A stretch of DNA of 64,000 nt from Rhynchonema sp. JSB1_4 (Eukaryota > Nematoda > Chromadorea > Monhysterida > Xyalidae): the NCBI GenBank assembly GCA_030248065.1, contig JASAMV010005045.1, positions 1 through 64,000 on the forward strand. Reading direction: 5' to 3'. Position numbers and translations under genes: made by a program. Below are positions 1 to 13,870 of this stretch, piece after piece. Position 1 is the first letter of the stretch, and each line of letters starts with the position of its first letter. The notes below the pieces were generated by a model that made no database searches, had not been told where the DNA came from, and saw only the letters and a program-made list of their open reading frames with translations.

Positions 1-153
1 TACATTGAGTTACAGCATGTTGAAAACACCTGCCAGTCCCCGTTGGGGGTTGGTCTAGTTTCTTATTTTTTGAAAAAGAAAACCAAGTTGGTTGGCGGAG
101 GAATTTTCGTCGTGACAAAAAAGACCAAGCCCCAAAAGCAGCGCGAGAATCCC

Positions 154-194
<41 letters not shown>

Positions 195-498
195 GATTGC
201 TTCAGCACATGATTGTTGCATAATACCCCAGCTGTGTGTGTGTGTTGTATTAGGGACTTTACGCTCTCTCGGTGAGTGCGTCGCTGCTGGCCCTATCATT
301 ACGTTTATAATGTATCGTAAGGCGGCTTGGCTGTCGGCGTCTTTAGCACAGTGGCAAGCATATCTGACTGTGGTTGTGAGAGCCACGAGTTCGAAAGCTT
401 CTCACAGACAAGGTTTTTGATGTTTTTCTTTAGTGTTTTCAATGTGTAAATATCAATGATTTCAACAAACAGAAACCAATCGCTTCACACCTGACGTT
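1..498. other. No gene recognised; unique flank of the macro-repeat
   Basis: No open frame here resembles a known protein and no splice-bounded exon was found. A CA microsatellite occupies the middle. At about 345-400 there is a tRNA-like pair of short motifs (TTAGCACAGTGG and GAGTTCGAAAGC, reminiscent of A and B boxes), but I could not fold a convincing cloverleaf. Homology to the repeated block begins abruptly at 501. Confidence 0.5.
155..195. repeat. (CA)n microsatellite
   Basis: About 20 uninterrupted CA dinucleotides. The apparent His/Thr or Val/Cys runs in frames across it are by-products of the repeat. Confidence 0.97.
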
Positions 499-1423
499 TG
501 GAATCTGAAAAGAGAAACCACGGTTGGGAGGTTTCTTTCACCAAGACCTGTTTCGCGTATGATTTTGTCAATGAAACTCGTCAATTGTTCAGCAAATGGA
601 TGTTTGTGAGATTTAACAAGGACTTTGGTGAACCAGACACGCGCTCAAGTTTGAGGCTTGAAAATAGCGGCTTGCTTGATTCTGAGCGCATTCTGAGTGC
701 AATTGAAGTCATTGGGATCACGCTGCCATCTGATGTGATTAAACTGACGATGACCTGGGGCACCACAGGTCTCTGCGAGAGCCGGCCGAAACGAGCAGCC
801 GATTAGCACACACGATGCTGTACAGTTCAGTTTGTTCACTCACTATTTCAGATAATTATGACGGTGAAAAGAGGACAAAAAGTTCAGTTTCAAGGAGTTG
901 GAAAGAATTGACACACGATTGCAAACTCAGCTGGTTGTTTGGTCGTCAACTCAAATGGTCAATACAAAGCAGCCTTGCATGAATGCATAGGGGTGGGTTG
1001 ACGAGAAAGAATTGACCACATTGATATGAGCCAAAACTGACACAACAGAAGACCTATCGGTGCAGCAAAGCACACAGTCATGTCAAGACAGAATGAGTGC
1101 TGAGAGCCGACCAGAGGAGAGGCATGAGAGACGCACAACAAAGGGCGGGCAACAGCTTATGCAGTGTTGCAGTGCACAGCAAATCAACAAACGCACATAC
1201 CAGCACACGATGTGTTTGTTGTTTGTGGGCTGACCGCTGCACTCTGCTGGGTGGGATTATTATTGGAGATTAATTTCAAATAGGTACTGAAGAGAATAGA
1301 ATGCCCACCACACTGGTAACTAAGAGGTCAACGTCAGGCAACCAAAAAGCAGCAGTTTACATGCACCATAATTGTACACACGGTCTGTTCATTATCTGAG
1401 CCGAGAAGCATTGTGTACAGAAA

Positions 1424-4400
1424 CGTCAGTCACCCAGCTGCGTGCATTCGCAATACAGGAGATTCTCGGCTCAGGTTATGACTGGCAGAATGAAACATCA
1501 GGAATACGATAGCTTGAAATGGGTGATAGCGCCATTTTGGTCGCATGGAGAATAGAATATCCACCACATTGATAACTAAGAGGTCAACGTCAAATTGGCA
1601 ACAAAAACGTAGTTTGCACACACTGTAATCGTACCCATGGTCTGTTCATTATCTGAGCCGAACAGAAACGTCAGTCACCAAGCTGCGTGCATTCGCAATA
1701 CAGGAGATTCTCGGCTCAGGTTATGACTGGCAGAATGAAACATCAGGAATACGATAGCTTGAAATGGGTGATAGCGCCATTTTGGTCGCATGGAGAATAG
1801 AATATCCACCACATTGATAACTAAGAGGTCCACGTCAAATTGGCAACAAAAACGTAGTTTGCACACACTGTAATCGTACCCATGGTCTGTTCATTATCTG
1901 AGCCGAACAGAAACGTCAGTCACCAAGCTGCGTGCATTCGCAATACAGGAGATTCTCGGCTCAGGTTATGACTGGCAGAATGAAACATCAGGAATACGAT
2001 AGCTTGAAATGGGTGATAGCGCCATTTTGGTCGCATGGAGAATAGAATATCCACCACATTGATAACTAAGAGGTCAACGTCAAATTGGCAACAAAAACGT
2101 AGTTTGCACACACTGTAATCGTACCCATGGTCTGTTCATTATCTGAGCCGAACAGAAACGTCAGTCACCAAGCTGCGTGCATTCGCAATACAGGAGATTC
2201 TCGGCTCAGGTTATGACTGGCAGAATGAAACATCAGGAATACGATAGCTTGAAATGGGTGATAGCGCCATTTTGGTCGCATGGAGAATAGAATATCCACC
2301 ACATTGATAACTAAGAGGTCAACGTCAAATTGGCAACAAAAACGTAGTTTGCACACACTGTAATCGTACCCATGGTCTGTTCATTATCTGAGCCGAACAG
2401 AAACGTCAGTCACCAAGCTGCGTGCATTCGCAATACAGGAGATTCTCGGCTCAGGTTATGACTGGCAGAATGAAACATCAGGAATACGATAGCTTGAAAT
2501 GGGTGATAGCGCCATTTTGGTCGCATGGAGAATAGAATATCCACCACATTGATAACTAAGAGGTCAACGTCAAATTGGCAACAAAAACGTAGTTTGCACA
2601 CACTGTAATCGTACCCATGGTCTGTTCATTATCTGAGCCGAACAGAAACGTCAGTCACCAAGCTGCGTGCATTCGCAATACAGGAGATTCTCGGCTCAGG
2701 TTATGACTGGCAGAATGAAACATCAGGAATACGATAGCTTGAAATGGGTGATAGCGCCATTTTGGTCGCATGGAGAATAGAATATCCACCACATTGATAA
2801 CTAAGAGGTCAACGTCAAATTGGCAACAAAAACGTAGTTTGCACACACTGTAATCGTACCCATGGTCTGTTCATTATCTGAGCCGAACAGAAACGTCAGT
2901 CACCAAGCTGCGTGCATTCGCAATACAGGAGATTCTCGGCTCAGGTTATGACTGGCAGAATGAAACATCAGGAATACGATAGCTTGAAATGGGTGATAGC
3001 GCCATTTTGGTCGCATGGAGAATAGAATATCCACCACATTGATAACTAAGAGGTCAACGTCAAATTGGCAACAAAAACGTAGTTTGCACACACTGTAATC
3101 GTACCCATGGTCTGTTCATTATCTGAGCCGAACAGAAACGTCAGTCACCAAGCTGCGTGCATTCGCAATACAGGAGATTCTCGGCTCAGGTTATGACTGG
3201 CAGAATGAAACATCAGGAATACGATAGCTTGAAATGGGTGATAGCGCCATTTTGGTCGCATGGAGAATAGAATATCCACCACATTGATAACTAAGAGGTC
3301 AACGTCAAATTGGCAACAAAAACGTAGTTTGCACACACTGTAATCGTACCCATGGTCTGTTCATTATCTGAGCCGAACAGAAACGTCAGTCACCAAGCTG
3401 CGTGCATTCGCAATACAGGAGATTCTCGGCTCAGGTTATGACTGGCAGAATGAAACATCAGGAATACGATAGCTTGAAATGGGTGATAGCGCCATTTTGG
3501 TCGCATGGAGAATAGAATATCCACCACATTGATAACTAAGAGGTCAACGTCAAATTGGCAACAAAAACGTAGTTTGCACACACTGTAATCGTACCCATGG
3601 TCTGTTCATTATCTGAGCCGAACAGAAACGTCAGTCACCAAGCTGCGTGCATTCGCAATACAGGAGATTCTCGGCTCAGGTTATGACTGGCAGAATGAAA
3701 CATCAGGAATACGATAGCTTGAAATGGGTGATAGCGCCATTTTGGTCGCATGGAGAATAGAATATCCACCACATTGATAACTAAGAGGTCAACGTCAAAT
3801 TGGCAACAAAAACGTAGTTTGCACACACTGTAATCGTACCCATGGTCTGTTCATTATCTGAGCCGAACAGAAACGTCAGTCACCAAGCTGCGTGCATTCG
3901 CAATACAGGAGATTCTCGGCTCAGGTTATGACTGGCAGAATGAAACATCAGGAATACGATAGCTTGAAATGGGTGATAGCGCCATTTTGGTCGCATGGAG
4001 AATAGAATATCCACCACATTGATAACTAAGAGGTCCACGTCAAATTGGCAACAAAAACGTAGTTTGCACACACTGTAATCGTACCCATGGTCTGTTCATT
4101 ATCTGAGCCGAACAGAAACGTCAGTCACCAAGCTGCGTGCATTCGCAATACAGGAGATTCTCGGCTCAGGTTATGACTGACAGAATGAAACATCAGGAAT
4201 ACGATAGCTTGAAATGGGTGATAGCGCCATTTTGGTCGCATGGAGAATAGAATATCCACCACATTGATAACTAAGAGGTCAACGTCAAATTGGCAACAAA
4301 AACGTAGTTTGCACACACTGTAATCGTACCCATGGTCTGTTCATTATCTGAGCCGAACAGAAACGTCAGTCACCAAGCTGCGTGCATTCGCAATACAGGA

Positions 4401-5146
4401 GATTCTCGGCTCAGGTTATGACTGGCAGAATGAAACATCAGGAATACGATAGCTTGAAATGGGTGATAGCGCCATTTTGGTCGCATGGAGAATAGAATAT
4501 CCACCACATTGATAACTAAGAGGTCCACGTCAAATTGGCAACAAAAACGTAGTTTGCACACACTGTAATCGTACCCATGGTCTGTTCATTATCTGAGCCG
4601 AACAGAAACGTCAGTCACCAAGCTGCGTGCATTCGCAATACAGGAGATTCTCGGCTCAGGTTATGACTGGCAGAATGAAACATCAGGAATACGATAGCTT
4701 GAAATGGGTGATAGCGCCATTTTGGTCGCATGGAGAATAGAATATCCACCACATTGATAACTAAGAGGTCCACGTCAAATTGGCAACAAAAACGTAGTTT
4801 GCACACACTGTAATCGTACCCATGGTCTGTTCATTATCTGAGCCGAACAGAAACGTCAGTCACCAAGCTGCGTGCATTCGCAATACAGGAGATTCTCGGC
4901 TCAGGTTATGACTGGCAGAATGAAACATCAGGAATACGATAGCTTGAAATGGGTGATAGCGCCATTTTGGTCGCATGGAGAATAGAATATCCACCACATT
5001 GATAACTAAGAGGTCAACGTCAAATTGGCAACAAAAACGTAGTTTGCACACACTGTAATCGTACCCATGGTCTGTTCATTATCTGAGCCGAACAGAAACG
5101 TCAGTCACCAAGCTGCGTGCATTCGCAATACAGGAGATTATCGCCT
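1424..5146. repeat. 245-bp tandem array, about 15 units plus a partial
   Basis: Units start at 1430 and recur every 245 bp up to 5105. They are almost identical: an A/C change in the AAGAGGTCAACG segment in a few units (near 1830, 4035, 4525, 4770) and one G/A change near 4179 are the only differences noticed. The array stops inside a unit at about 5140, where the sequence changes to the macro-repeat body. A clearly diverged partial unit at about 1291-1423 precedes the array and may be its founder. The 63-codon minus-strand frame in each unit is identical because the DNA is identical; it resembles nothing I know and I do not call it a gene. Confidence 0.97.
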
Positions 5147-5514
5147 CAAAATGACCACAGAACCGCTATACCTGTTGAAGTATAGATTACGGTAGCTGCT
5201 CACTGGCAATTAGTCGCGCACGACACGCTCAGTCGCGAAGTGCCAAAGTTGCGCCGCCACTGCACTGCGGGTAAGGACCGACTTAGGTTAAATCAGGAAA
5301 CAGGATCCCGGAAATGATTCCGGATGATTTATGCATGGGAACTTTGCGGAGACAGGAAATATTTTGTGTTTTTGCATGCAAATCATTTCCGTGTTTCCGA
5401 CTCCGGATTTAACCTACATAAAGGCAGTCTACGGGAGGTTGTCACTCAGCCCCCGAATACCGTAACCAGGTCGTAATGATGTACAGTCCAGGACGAATTA
5501 AGTGGCACATTTTT

Positions 5515-5910
5515 CCAGTGGCGGATCTAGGTTTCGGCCCAGGGAGGGGGAATCGAAAAGGCCATTTTTTATCTTGTACATGTTTGATGGATCAAAACTC
5601 GTTTTTATCCAGTGCTTGTTTACAATTGGGCGATTTTCAGCCAAATACCATATACAGAATATTAGCATGTGCGCGAAAATGGTGCACTTTTGGCTCCAAC
5701 GAAAGTTAAATTTCATGGAACTGATGGGTATACTGTACCTAACACACGAAGCGCGCGTTTTTTTGGACCTTTGAAGTGTAATAGAAAGTGAAAATTCTGT
5801 CATTTAAGGGTCTCTTTTCCTTGGTCTCTCCCCGAAATGGTGCCCACTTTAGTAGGGCACACCCGGATGACCAAAGGGGGCTGACCCCCGGTGGCCAGCC
5901 TCTGGATCCG
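5515..5910. mobile_element. Non-autonomous element related to the one at 57427-57809
   Basis: The block opens with CAGTGGCGGATC and closes with CTGGATCCG. Its interior matches an element in PIGG intron 4 (the phrases TTTTTATCCAGTGCTTG, GCGCGCG with TTTTTGGAC, and CCGAAATGGTGCCC). It is present in both full macro-repeat copies (also about 9633-10028), so it inserted before the macro-duplication. No coding capacity is recognised. Confidence 0.6.
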
Positions 5911-7717
5911 TTCGTGCATAATGCACCGTGCCGTCGCTCGCTATGTTGTTGTCTGTCGAAGTATACTGTAGATTACGGTAGCTGCTCACTGGCAAATTAA
6001 TCGCGCACGACCACACGCTCACTCGCGACGTGCAAAAGTGTTGCGCCAGCCCGTGCTCTAAATGCACTGCGGGTTAAGGGCCGACCAACGGTAGGTTAAA
6101 TCAGGAAACCGGAATCCGGAAATGATACCGGATGATTTATGCACTGAAACTTTTACGGAGACTGGAAATACATATTTTGTGTCATTTCCGTGTTTTGAAA
6201 TTTTTGGTTATCATCGATACATAAAAACAACTGTTACAGAGCACAATAATAATGTCACACAGTCAGCACATCAACTCACAATAAGAGAGCTGCTACAGTA
6301 TGCAGACAAGCAGAACACCATACGGTCTCAGAACGAACATCGCACACCATTTCAAGCTATTGGTACAATACATCCGCATACACAACACATACAGGACGTT
6401 CGAGAGAGAAAATGTTTCGCATGTTCGAAACAACAACTCTGCTCAGGCCATTTCGGGTTTCCGGTTTTCATCACCGCAGATAAACACAAACTCGTAAACT
6501 GCGATAGGGACTTAAAAAATACGTCGAAGAAATCCGAAATGTATCAAACATTGTTGAAGATTCACAGTGACCAAATAAACTGCAAAGCAAATCATCAATT
6601 CCACCAACCGAAAACAGCCATTCGCTTTCCCGTGTGATGAGTGAGTGTTTGAACTGCGGATCGTTTGTGAACAAATCAAGATGCGCCGACGGACTAACAC
6701 GGGCACGGCCGATTTTCTGAAACCTTTTGGTTGCGGATTTGCCTCGGTCATGTTCGGTTTCGTGGCCATCTGGTGTATTCGCACTGACGATGACCTGGTC
6801 CGGTGCCCGTCCGTGAAAACAGGTCGAAACGGGCAACCAAACACAAAGCTACAACACAAGTCAGATTAAGAGATAAACCAATGTTAACATGGCAGGAGTT
6901 TTATCCAGCCTCAAATTTTCTACACCCGAGACAGAAGCTGTGAAAGGGATTCGGCCCGGGTCACCAACCATAAAAACAGATGTTTGATTGGCTTGACTTG
7001 GAATGACGCGGTTGCGGTTGCGGTTTGCTTATTGCGCGTTGCTGAACAGTTGTGCTGAAAATGGTACATTAGGCACTGTGCGTCATCGGGGATTGGAAAT
7101 TCGAATGAGCGCCACATCGTATTCGAGCGATGCATGCGTGCGTGTAGATTCCATGGGCTGCGTCTCGATAATACAGAAATGCGGAAGAGAATGTACAGAT
7201 AAAAGCGGCGGGATGGCCATTTTTTCGGCAACCGAATTCCGCGTTTATCAGACCACCGTGACGGAATACCTAGCCATTTCTATTAAGCCGTTGACCTCGT
7301 GGCGATCAAAACAGCGTCGGAGAAACAGCGGGGACAAAAACAGCAGCCACTCAAAGATATGTATATTCGGAGCCTTTGCACAAACCTGTGCCTAATCTCA
7401 AGTCCAAGCCTGAGCCAAAGTCAAATCAAACCCAAGTCAAAGATACAAGCTGGATACAAAAAACAGCAGCGGCTGTTCCGTCCGCCGGTCTTTTTCCACC
7501 GCTGTTTGACACCATCAGATGACACACAAAAATTGTCCTTGTCACCTCAAACAACTCATAGCTTCTAAACTCTTAGTACCACCAAACGAACCATCAGACG
7601 AGGCTGCCAGTGAACCAACTGACTGATGTTTCATTGTTTCGGCCCAGATCTTTCGTTGTCTGATAAGTACTGAATACGACCTGATCCAGATTTATTCAGG
7701 ATTGCATAACGAGATAC

Positions 7718-10700
7718 GAATCTGAAAAGAGAAACCACGGTTGGAAGGTTTGTTTCACCAAGACCTGTTTCCCGTATGATTTTGTCACTGAAATTCGTCA
7801 ATTGTACAGCAAATGGATGATTGTGAGATTTAACAAGGACTTCGTGAACCAAAAACGCGCTCAAGTTTGAGGTTTGAAAATAGCGGCTTGCTTGATTCTG
7901 AGCGCATGATGTGCAACTGAAGTCATTGGGATCACGCTGTCATCTGATGTGATTAAACTGACGATGACCTGGGGCACCACAGGTCTCTGCGAGAGCCGGC
8001 CGAAACGGGCAGCCAAATCGCACACACACGATGCTGTACAGTTCAGTTTGTTCACTCACTATTTCAGATAATTATGACGGTGAAAAGAGGACAAAAAGTT
8101 CAGTTTCAAGGAGTTGGAAAGAATTGACACACGATTGCAAACTCAGCTGGTTGTTTGGTCGTCAACTCAAATGGTCAACACAAAGCAGCCTTGCATGAAT
8201 GCATAGGGATGAGTTGACAATCTGAATTGCCCACATTGAAATGAACCAAAACTCACACAACAGAAGACCTATCGGTGCAGCAAAGCACACAGTCATGTCA
8301 AGACAGAGTGAGTATAGTCCGTCCACCAGCTCATGGCACTTTGTGTTGCTGTTGGCTGGTTTGTTCCCTTCCTCCACGTTCTAATGAAAGAGAAATTGAG
8401 TGTGACCGATGTTGCAAAAAAACTAAAAAAAATAATAAAATGTGTCGAAAAAGATTGAATTCGATCAAATTTAAAATTAAATTAAATTAAAATCGATAAA
8501 ACACGTCGATTTCACAAAAACCACAATTTGGGAGCAAAATAATTTTTTTCGGAAACTCAATTTCTCTTTCATTAGAACGTGGAGGAAGGGAACAAGTCGG
8601 CCTGCAGCATCACAAAGTGACATGAGCTGATGGACGGACTATACTGAGAGCCGCCCAACCAGAGGAGAGGCATGAGAGACGCACAACAACGGGCGGGCAA
8701 CAGCTTATGCAGTGTTGCAGTGCACAGCAAATCAACAAACGCACATACCAGCACACGATGTGTTTGTTGTTTGTGGGCTGACCGCTGCACTCTGCTGGGT
8801 GGGATTATTATTGGAGATTAATTTCAAATAGGTACTGAAGAGAATAGAATGCCCACCACACTGGTAACTAAGAGGTCAACGTCAGGCAACCAAAAAGCAG
8901 CAGTTTACATGCACCATAATTGTACACACGGTCTGTTCATTATCTGAGCCGAGAAGCATTGTGTACAGAAACGTCAGTCACCCAGCTGCGTGCATTCGCA
9001 ATACAGGAGATTCTCGGCTCAGGTTATGACTGGCAGAATGAAACATCAGGAATACGATAGCTTGAAATGGGTGATAGCGCCATTTTGGTCGCATGGAGAA
9101 TAGAATATCCACCACATTGATAACTAAGAGGTCAACGTCAAATTGGCAACAAAAACGTAGTTTGCACACACTGTAATCGTACCCATGGTCTGTTCATTAT
9201 CTGAGCCGAACAGAAACGTCAGTCACCAAGCTGCGTGCATTCGCAATACAGGAGATTATCGCCTCAAAATGACCACAGAACCGCTATACCTGTTGAAGTA
9301 TAGATTACGGTAGCTGCTCACTGGCAATTAATCGCGCACGACACGCTCACTCGCGAAGTGCCAAAGTTGCGCCACCACTGCACTGCGGGTAAGGACCGAC
9401 TTAGGTTAAATCAGGAAACCGGATCCCGGAAATGATTCCGGATGATTTATGCATGGGAACTTTGCGGAGACAGGAAATATTTTGTGTTTTTGCATGCAAA
9501 TCATTTCCGTGTTTCCGACTCCGGATTTAACCTACATAAAGGCAGTCTACGGGAGGTTGTCACTCAGCCCCCGAATACCGTAACCAGGTCGTAATGATGT
9601 ACAGTCCAGGACGAATTAAGTGGCACATTTTTCCAGTGGCGGATCCAGGTTTCGGCCCAGGGAGGGGGAATCGAAAAGGCCATTTTTTATCTTGTACATG
9701 TTTGATGGACCAAAACTCGTTTTTATCCAGTGCTTGTTTACAATTGGGCGATTTTCAGCCAAATACCATATACAGAATATTAGCATGTGCGCGAAAATGA
9801 TGCACTTTTGGCTCCAACGAAAGTTAAATTTCATGGAACTGATGGGTATACTGTACCTAACACACGAAGCGCGCGTTTTTTTTGGACCTTTGAAGTGTAA
9901 TAGAAAGTGAAAATTCTGTCATTTAAGGGTCTCTTTTCCTTGGTCTCTCCCCGAAATGGTGCCCACTTTAGTAGGGCACACCCGGATGACCAAAGGGGGC
10001 TGACCCCCGGTGGCCAGCCTCTGCATCCGTTCGTGCATAATGCACCGTGCCGTCGCTCGCTATGTTGTTGTCTGTCGAAGTATACTGTAGATTACGGTAG
10101 CTGCTCACTGGCAAATTAATCGCGCACGACCACACGCTCACTCGCGACGTGCAAAAGTGTTGCGCCAGCCAGTGCTCTAAATGCACTGCGGGTTAAGGGC
10201 CGACTAACGGTAGGTTAAATCAGGAAACCGGAATCCGGAAATGATACCGGATGATTTAAGCACTGAAACTTTTACGGAGACTGGAAATACATATTTTGTG
10301 TCATTTCCGTGTTTTGAAATTTTTGGTTATATCATCTGTCCGATACTTGATACATAAAAAAAACTGTTACAGTAGAGCACAATAATAATGTCACACAGTC
10401 AGCACATGAACTCACAATAAGAGAGCTGCTACAGTATGCAGACAAACAGAACACCATACGGTCTCAGAACGAACATCGCACAACATTTTAAGCTATTGGT
10501 ACAATATATCCGCACCGCATACACAACACATACAGGACGCTCGAGAGAGAAAATGTTTCGCATGTTCGAAACAACAACTCTGCTCAGGCCATTCCGGGTT
10601 TCCGGTTTTCATCACCGCGTGCGTGTTATAACAAATTTTCATGTACTTCTGGTGTTCGGGTTTGCGCGCAGATAAACACAACTCATAAACTGCGATAGGG

Positions 10701-11896
10701 ACTTAGAAAATATGTTGATTAAATCCGAAATTCAACAAATATTGTTGAAGATTCACAGATACCAAAAAAGTCCAAAGCAAATTCCAATTGTCAATTCCAC
10801 CAACCGAAAACAGCCATTGGCTTCCCCCATGTGATCACGATGAGCGAGTGTTTGAACTGCGGATCGTTGTGAAGAAATCGAGATGCGCCGACGGACTGAC
10901 ACGGGCACGGCCGATTTTCTGAAAACTTTTGGTTAGGGATCTGCCTCGGTCATTTTCGGTTCGTGGCCATCTGGTGCATTCGCACTGACGATGACCTGGT
11001 CCGGTTCCCATCTGTGAAAACAGGTCGAAACGGGCAACCAAGCACAAAGCTACAACACAAGTCAGATTATGAGATAAACCAATGTACCACCTGCGCCATG
11101 GCACGAATTTTATCCAGCCTCAAATTTTCTACACCCGAGACAGAAGCTGTGAAAGGGGAATCGGACATGTCACCAACCATAAAAACAGATGTTTGATTGG
11201 CTTGTTCTGATTGTGATTCAGACGCGGTTTGCTTATTGCGCGTTGCTGAACAGTTGTGCTGAAAATGGTACATTAGGCACTGTGCGTCATTGGGGATTGG
11301 AAATTCGAATGAGCGCCACATCGTATTCGAGCGATGCATGCGTGCGTGTAGATTCCATGGGCTGTGTCTCGATAATACAGGAATGCGGAAGAGAATGTAC
11401 AGATAAAAGCGGCGGCATGGCCATTTTTTTCGGCAACCGAATTCCGCGTTTATCAGACCACCGTGACGGAATACCTAGCCATTTCTATAGCTGTTCACCT
11501 CGTGGCGACTAAAACAGCGGGGGCAAAAACAGCTGCCACTCAAAGATATGTATATTCGGAGCCTTTGCACAAACCTGTGCCTAATCTCAAGTCCAAGCTT
11601 GAGCCAAAGTCAAACCAAACCCAAGTCAAAGATACACGCTGGATAAAAAAACAGAAGCGGCTGTTCCGTCCGCCGGTCCTTTTCCACCGCTGTTTGACAC
11701 CAGCAGATGACACACAAAAAATTGTCCTTGTCACCTCAAACAACATATAGCTTCTAAACTCTTAGTACCACCAAACGAACCTTCACACGAGGCTGCCAGT
11801 GACTGATGTTTCATTGTTTCGGCCCAGATCTTTCGTTGTTTGATAAGTACTGAATACGATCTGATCTAGATTTATTCAGGATTGCATAACAGATAC
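7718..11896. repeat. Macro-repeat copy 2 (one 245-bp unit only)
   Basis: This is a tandem copy of 501-7717. It holds one full 245-bp unit (about 8975-9219) plus a partial, where copy 1 has about fifteen. It also carries a 327-bp TA-flanked insertion absent from copies 1 and 3. The shared flanks (for example TTTCGGCCCAGATCTTTCG at both junctions) show head-to-tail arrangement. Confidence 0.9.
8315..8641. mobile_element. MITE with long terminal inverted repeats and TA target duplication
   Basis: The ends are inverted copies of roughly 85 bp, TAGTCCGTCCACCAGCTCAT at the left and its complement at the right. They are flanked by TA (8313-8314 and 8642-8643). Copies 1 and 3 of the macro-repeat lack it at the same position (GAGTGCTGAGAG), giving a natural empty site. 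The AT-rich centre has no open frame. TA targeting suggests mobilisation by a Tc1/mariner-type transposase (inference). Confidence 0.88.
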
Positions 11897-12684
11897 GAAT
11901 CTGAAAAGAGAAACCACGGTTGGGAGGTTTCTTTCACCAAGACCTGTTTCGCGTATGATTTTGTCAATGAAACTCGTCAATTGTTCAGCAAATGGATGTT
12001 TGTGAGATTTAACAAGGACTTTGGTGAACCAGACACGCGCTCAAGTTTGAGGCTTGAAAATAGCGGCTTGCTTGATTCTGAGCGCATTCTGAGTGCAATT
12101 GAAGTCATTGGGATCACGCTGCCATCTGATGTGATTAAACTGACGATGACCTGGGGCACCACAGGTCTCTGCGAGAGCCGGCCGAAACGAGCAGCCGATT
12201 AGCACACACGATGCTGTACAGTTCAGTTTGTTCACTCACTATTTCAGATAATTATGACGGTGAAAAGAGGACAAAAAGTTCAGTTCTGAGAGTTGAAATG
12301 AATTCACACACGATTGCAAACTGAGCTGGTTGTTTTGTCGTCAACTAAAATGGTCAACACAAGCAGTCTTGCGTGAATGCATAGGGGTGGGTTGACGATC
12401 TGCATTGCCCACATTGATATGAGCCAAAACTGACACAACAGAAGACCTATCGGTGCAGCAAAGCACACAGTCATGTCAAGACAGAGTGAGTGCTGAGAGC
12501 CGACCAGAGGAGAGGCATGAGAGACGCACAACAAAGGGCGGGCAACAGCTTATGCAGTGTTGCAGTGCACAGCAAATCAACGAATGGGGCCGCCGCACAT
12601 ATGCCAGCGCACGATGTGTTTGTTGTTTGTGGGCTGACCGCTGCACCCTGCTGGGTGGGATTATTATTGGAGATTAATTTCAAA
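11897..12684. repeat. Macro-repeat copy 3, truncated
   Basis: Matches 501-1280 and 7718-8830, then stops after GGAGATTAATTTCAAA, where the other copies continue with TAGGTACTGAAG. The 245-bp unit and everything after it are missing. Confidence 0.9.
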
Positions 12685-12870
12685 CAAACAAGCAATCAGC
12701 GTGCTGTGACTTGGCCCCAACCCCTTTTGGTTCATTTGTTTCTTCTGCACGTACATAGTTCATTTCTCCCCACACCGCATGCGTCGCTACGAACAATGTT
12801 TCGTCCTTTGAACATTTCGTGATCTTAATGAGGGTCGAAATGTGATTGTATAGTTCCATTAAAAAATATA

Positions 12871-13053
12871 GGCAAACAAAACCAACATGACCTCGATTTC
12901 GCAGCTTGCAGAATAGTGAAACTTTCTGACGTGGCTGCTGTTTTGTGAAATGTTGCACGTTGAAGAATACAAAGTGGTGCATGATGATTTTCTCTTTCTT
13001 TTCGTTTAATACACACCACCTTCGAAATCGGGCTCGTGTTGGTGTGGTTTGCC
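12871..13053. mobile_element. GGCAAAC-type MITE, copy 1
   Basis: Inverted ends (GGCAAAC and GTTTGCC, each followed inward by a CCAACA-containing segment and GATTTCG) enclose a conserved middle including AATGTTGCACGTTGAAGAA and a GAGAAAATCATCATG-like stretch. The same element recurs at 17668, 24186, 29884 and 58899. Confidence 0.8.
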
Positions 13054-13628
13054 TTCACGATCAAAAGAAGGATGCACCTTGATTCATTCTAACGCAGTGA
13101 ACAGCAATGCTATAAATGCGGAACATTCATTTATGGCGGGTTGTTCACGCTTCCATGGTGCTGCATCAACACACGGCGATTGTCGACAACTTGCGTTGAC
13201 TACACTAAAATTAGCCAAACGGATGATCCGACCCTGTCATTGTCGGTTCATTGACCTTGACGCATGTGAATCTGAGCTGCTGCTGCGTTTCTTCGGCCGC
13301 ACGAACTCGGCCATCACTCACGCATTTTGGGAAAAGTTGGTCAGGTTGCCTTGAAACTTGAAAACGCAAATTATCGATTTCACGATGGAAGGCTTGCTCA
13401 ATGGTTTAGCCTAAGCCTAGTAGTAAGCACAAGGGCAAACCTAACTGTAAGCCTGAGAAAAAGGGAAGTCAATTTTAAACTGGAATAGCTTCTCCCAGAA
13501 TGCATCACGCCACCTCCGGTTCGTCAATCTGCGTGCGAAGTGAAACATCATCAAAAAGGCTTGTTTGCCTTTTCAGGTGCACATTGCACTGGTGCACAAC
13601 CCGCAGTATTACCCACACACATATTGAT

Positions 13629-13870
13629 ATTGGTCGCACAATGACCATATAAGAATTCATCAAAATCAATCCTGATTTCCACGTTCAGTGATTCTCACAA
13701 AACATTTTCAGCTGAAAATAATCTAGCAGATCAACCACGTTGCCGCAGGTCTGAAACATTCTCTTTACTACGTGTTTTGTGTGTGATCGCGCAACGCAAC
13801 GTCACCACCCCGTCACTACGATTCAGGAAAAAAATTTGACCAATTCTTATAAAGTCATTGTGCGACCAAT
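13629..13870. mobile_element. MITE with ATTGGTCGCACAATGAC ends
   Basis: The left end ATTGGTCGCACAATGACC and following TATAAGAATT reappear inverted at the right end. Total is about 242 bp with no coding content. No clear target duplication is visible. Confidence 0.75.

Larger units (their letters stand above)
501..7717. repeat. Macro-repeat copy 1 (contains the expanded 245-bp array)
   Basis: This block matches 7718-11896 base for base over most of its length, in the same order and orientation, with scattered substitutions and small indels. It differs mainly by the expansion of the internal 245-bp unit and by lacking a small element found in copy 2. An internal near-duplication is present: 5170-5420 resembles 5950-6190, both with GATTACGGTAGCTGCTCACT and then a CCGGATGATTTA stretch. 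The longest open frames are short and broken differently between copies, so I see no conserved protein. Confidence 0.9.

Noticed and set aside
335..405. Possible tRNA gene or tRNA-derived SINE (A-box-like TTAGCACAGTGG and B-box-like GAGTTCGAAAGC)
   Set aside because: No consistent acceptor, anticodon and T stems could be drawn with normal spacing, and no second copy was noticed in the window.
1430..5051. Fifteen identical 63-codon minus-strand ORFs, or a CRISPR-like array
   Set aside because: They are one 245-bp DNA unit repeated in tandem, with no variable spacers, in a eukaryotic genome; the frame resembles no protein.
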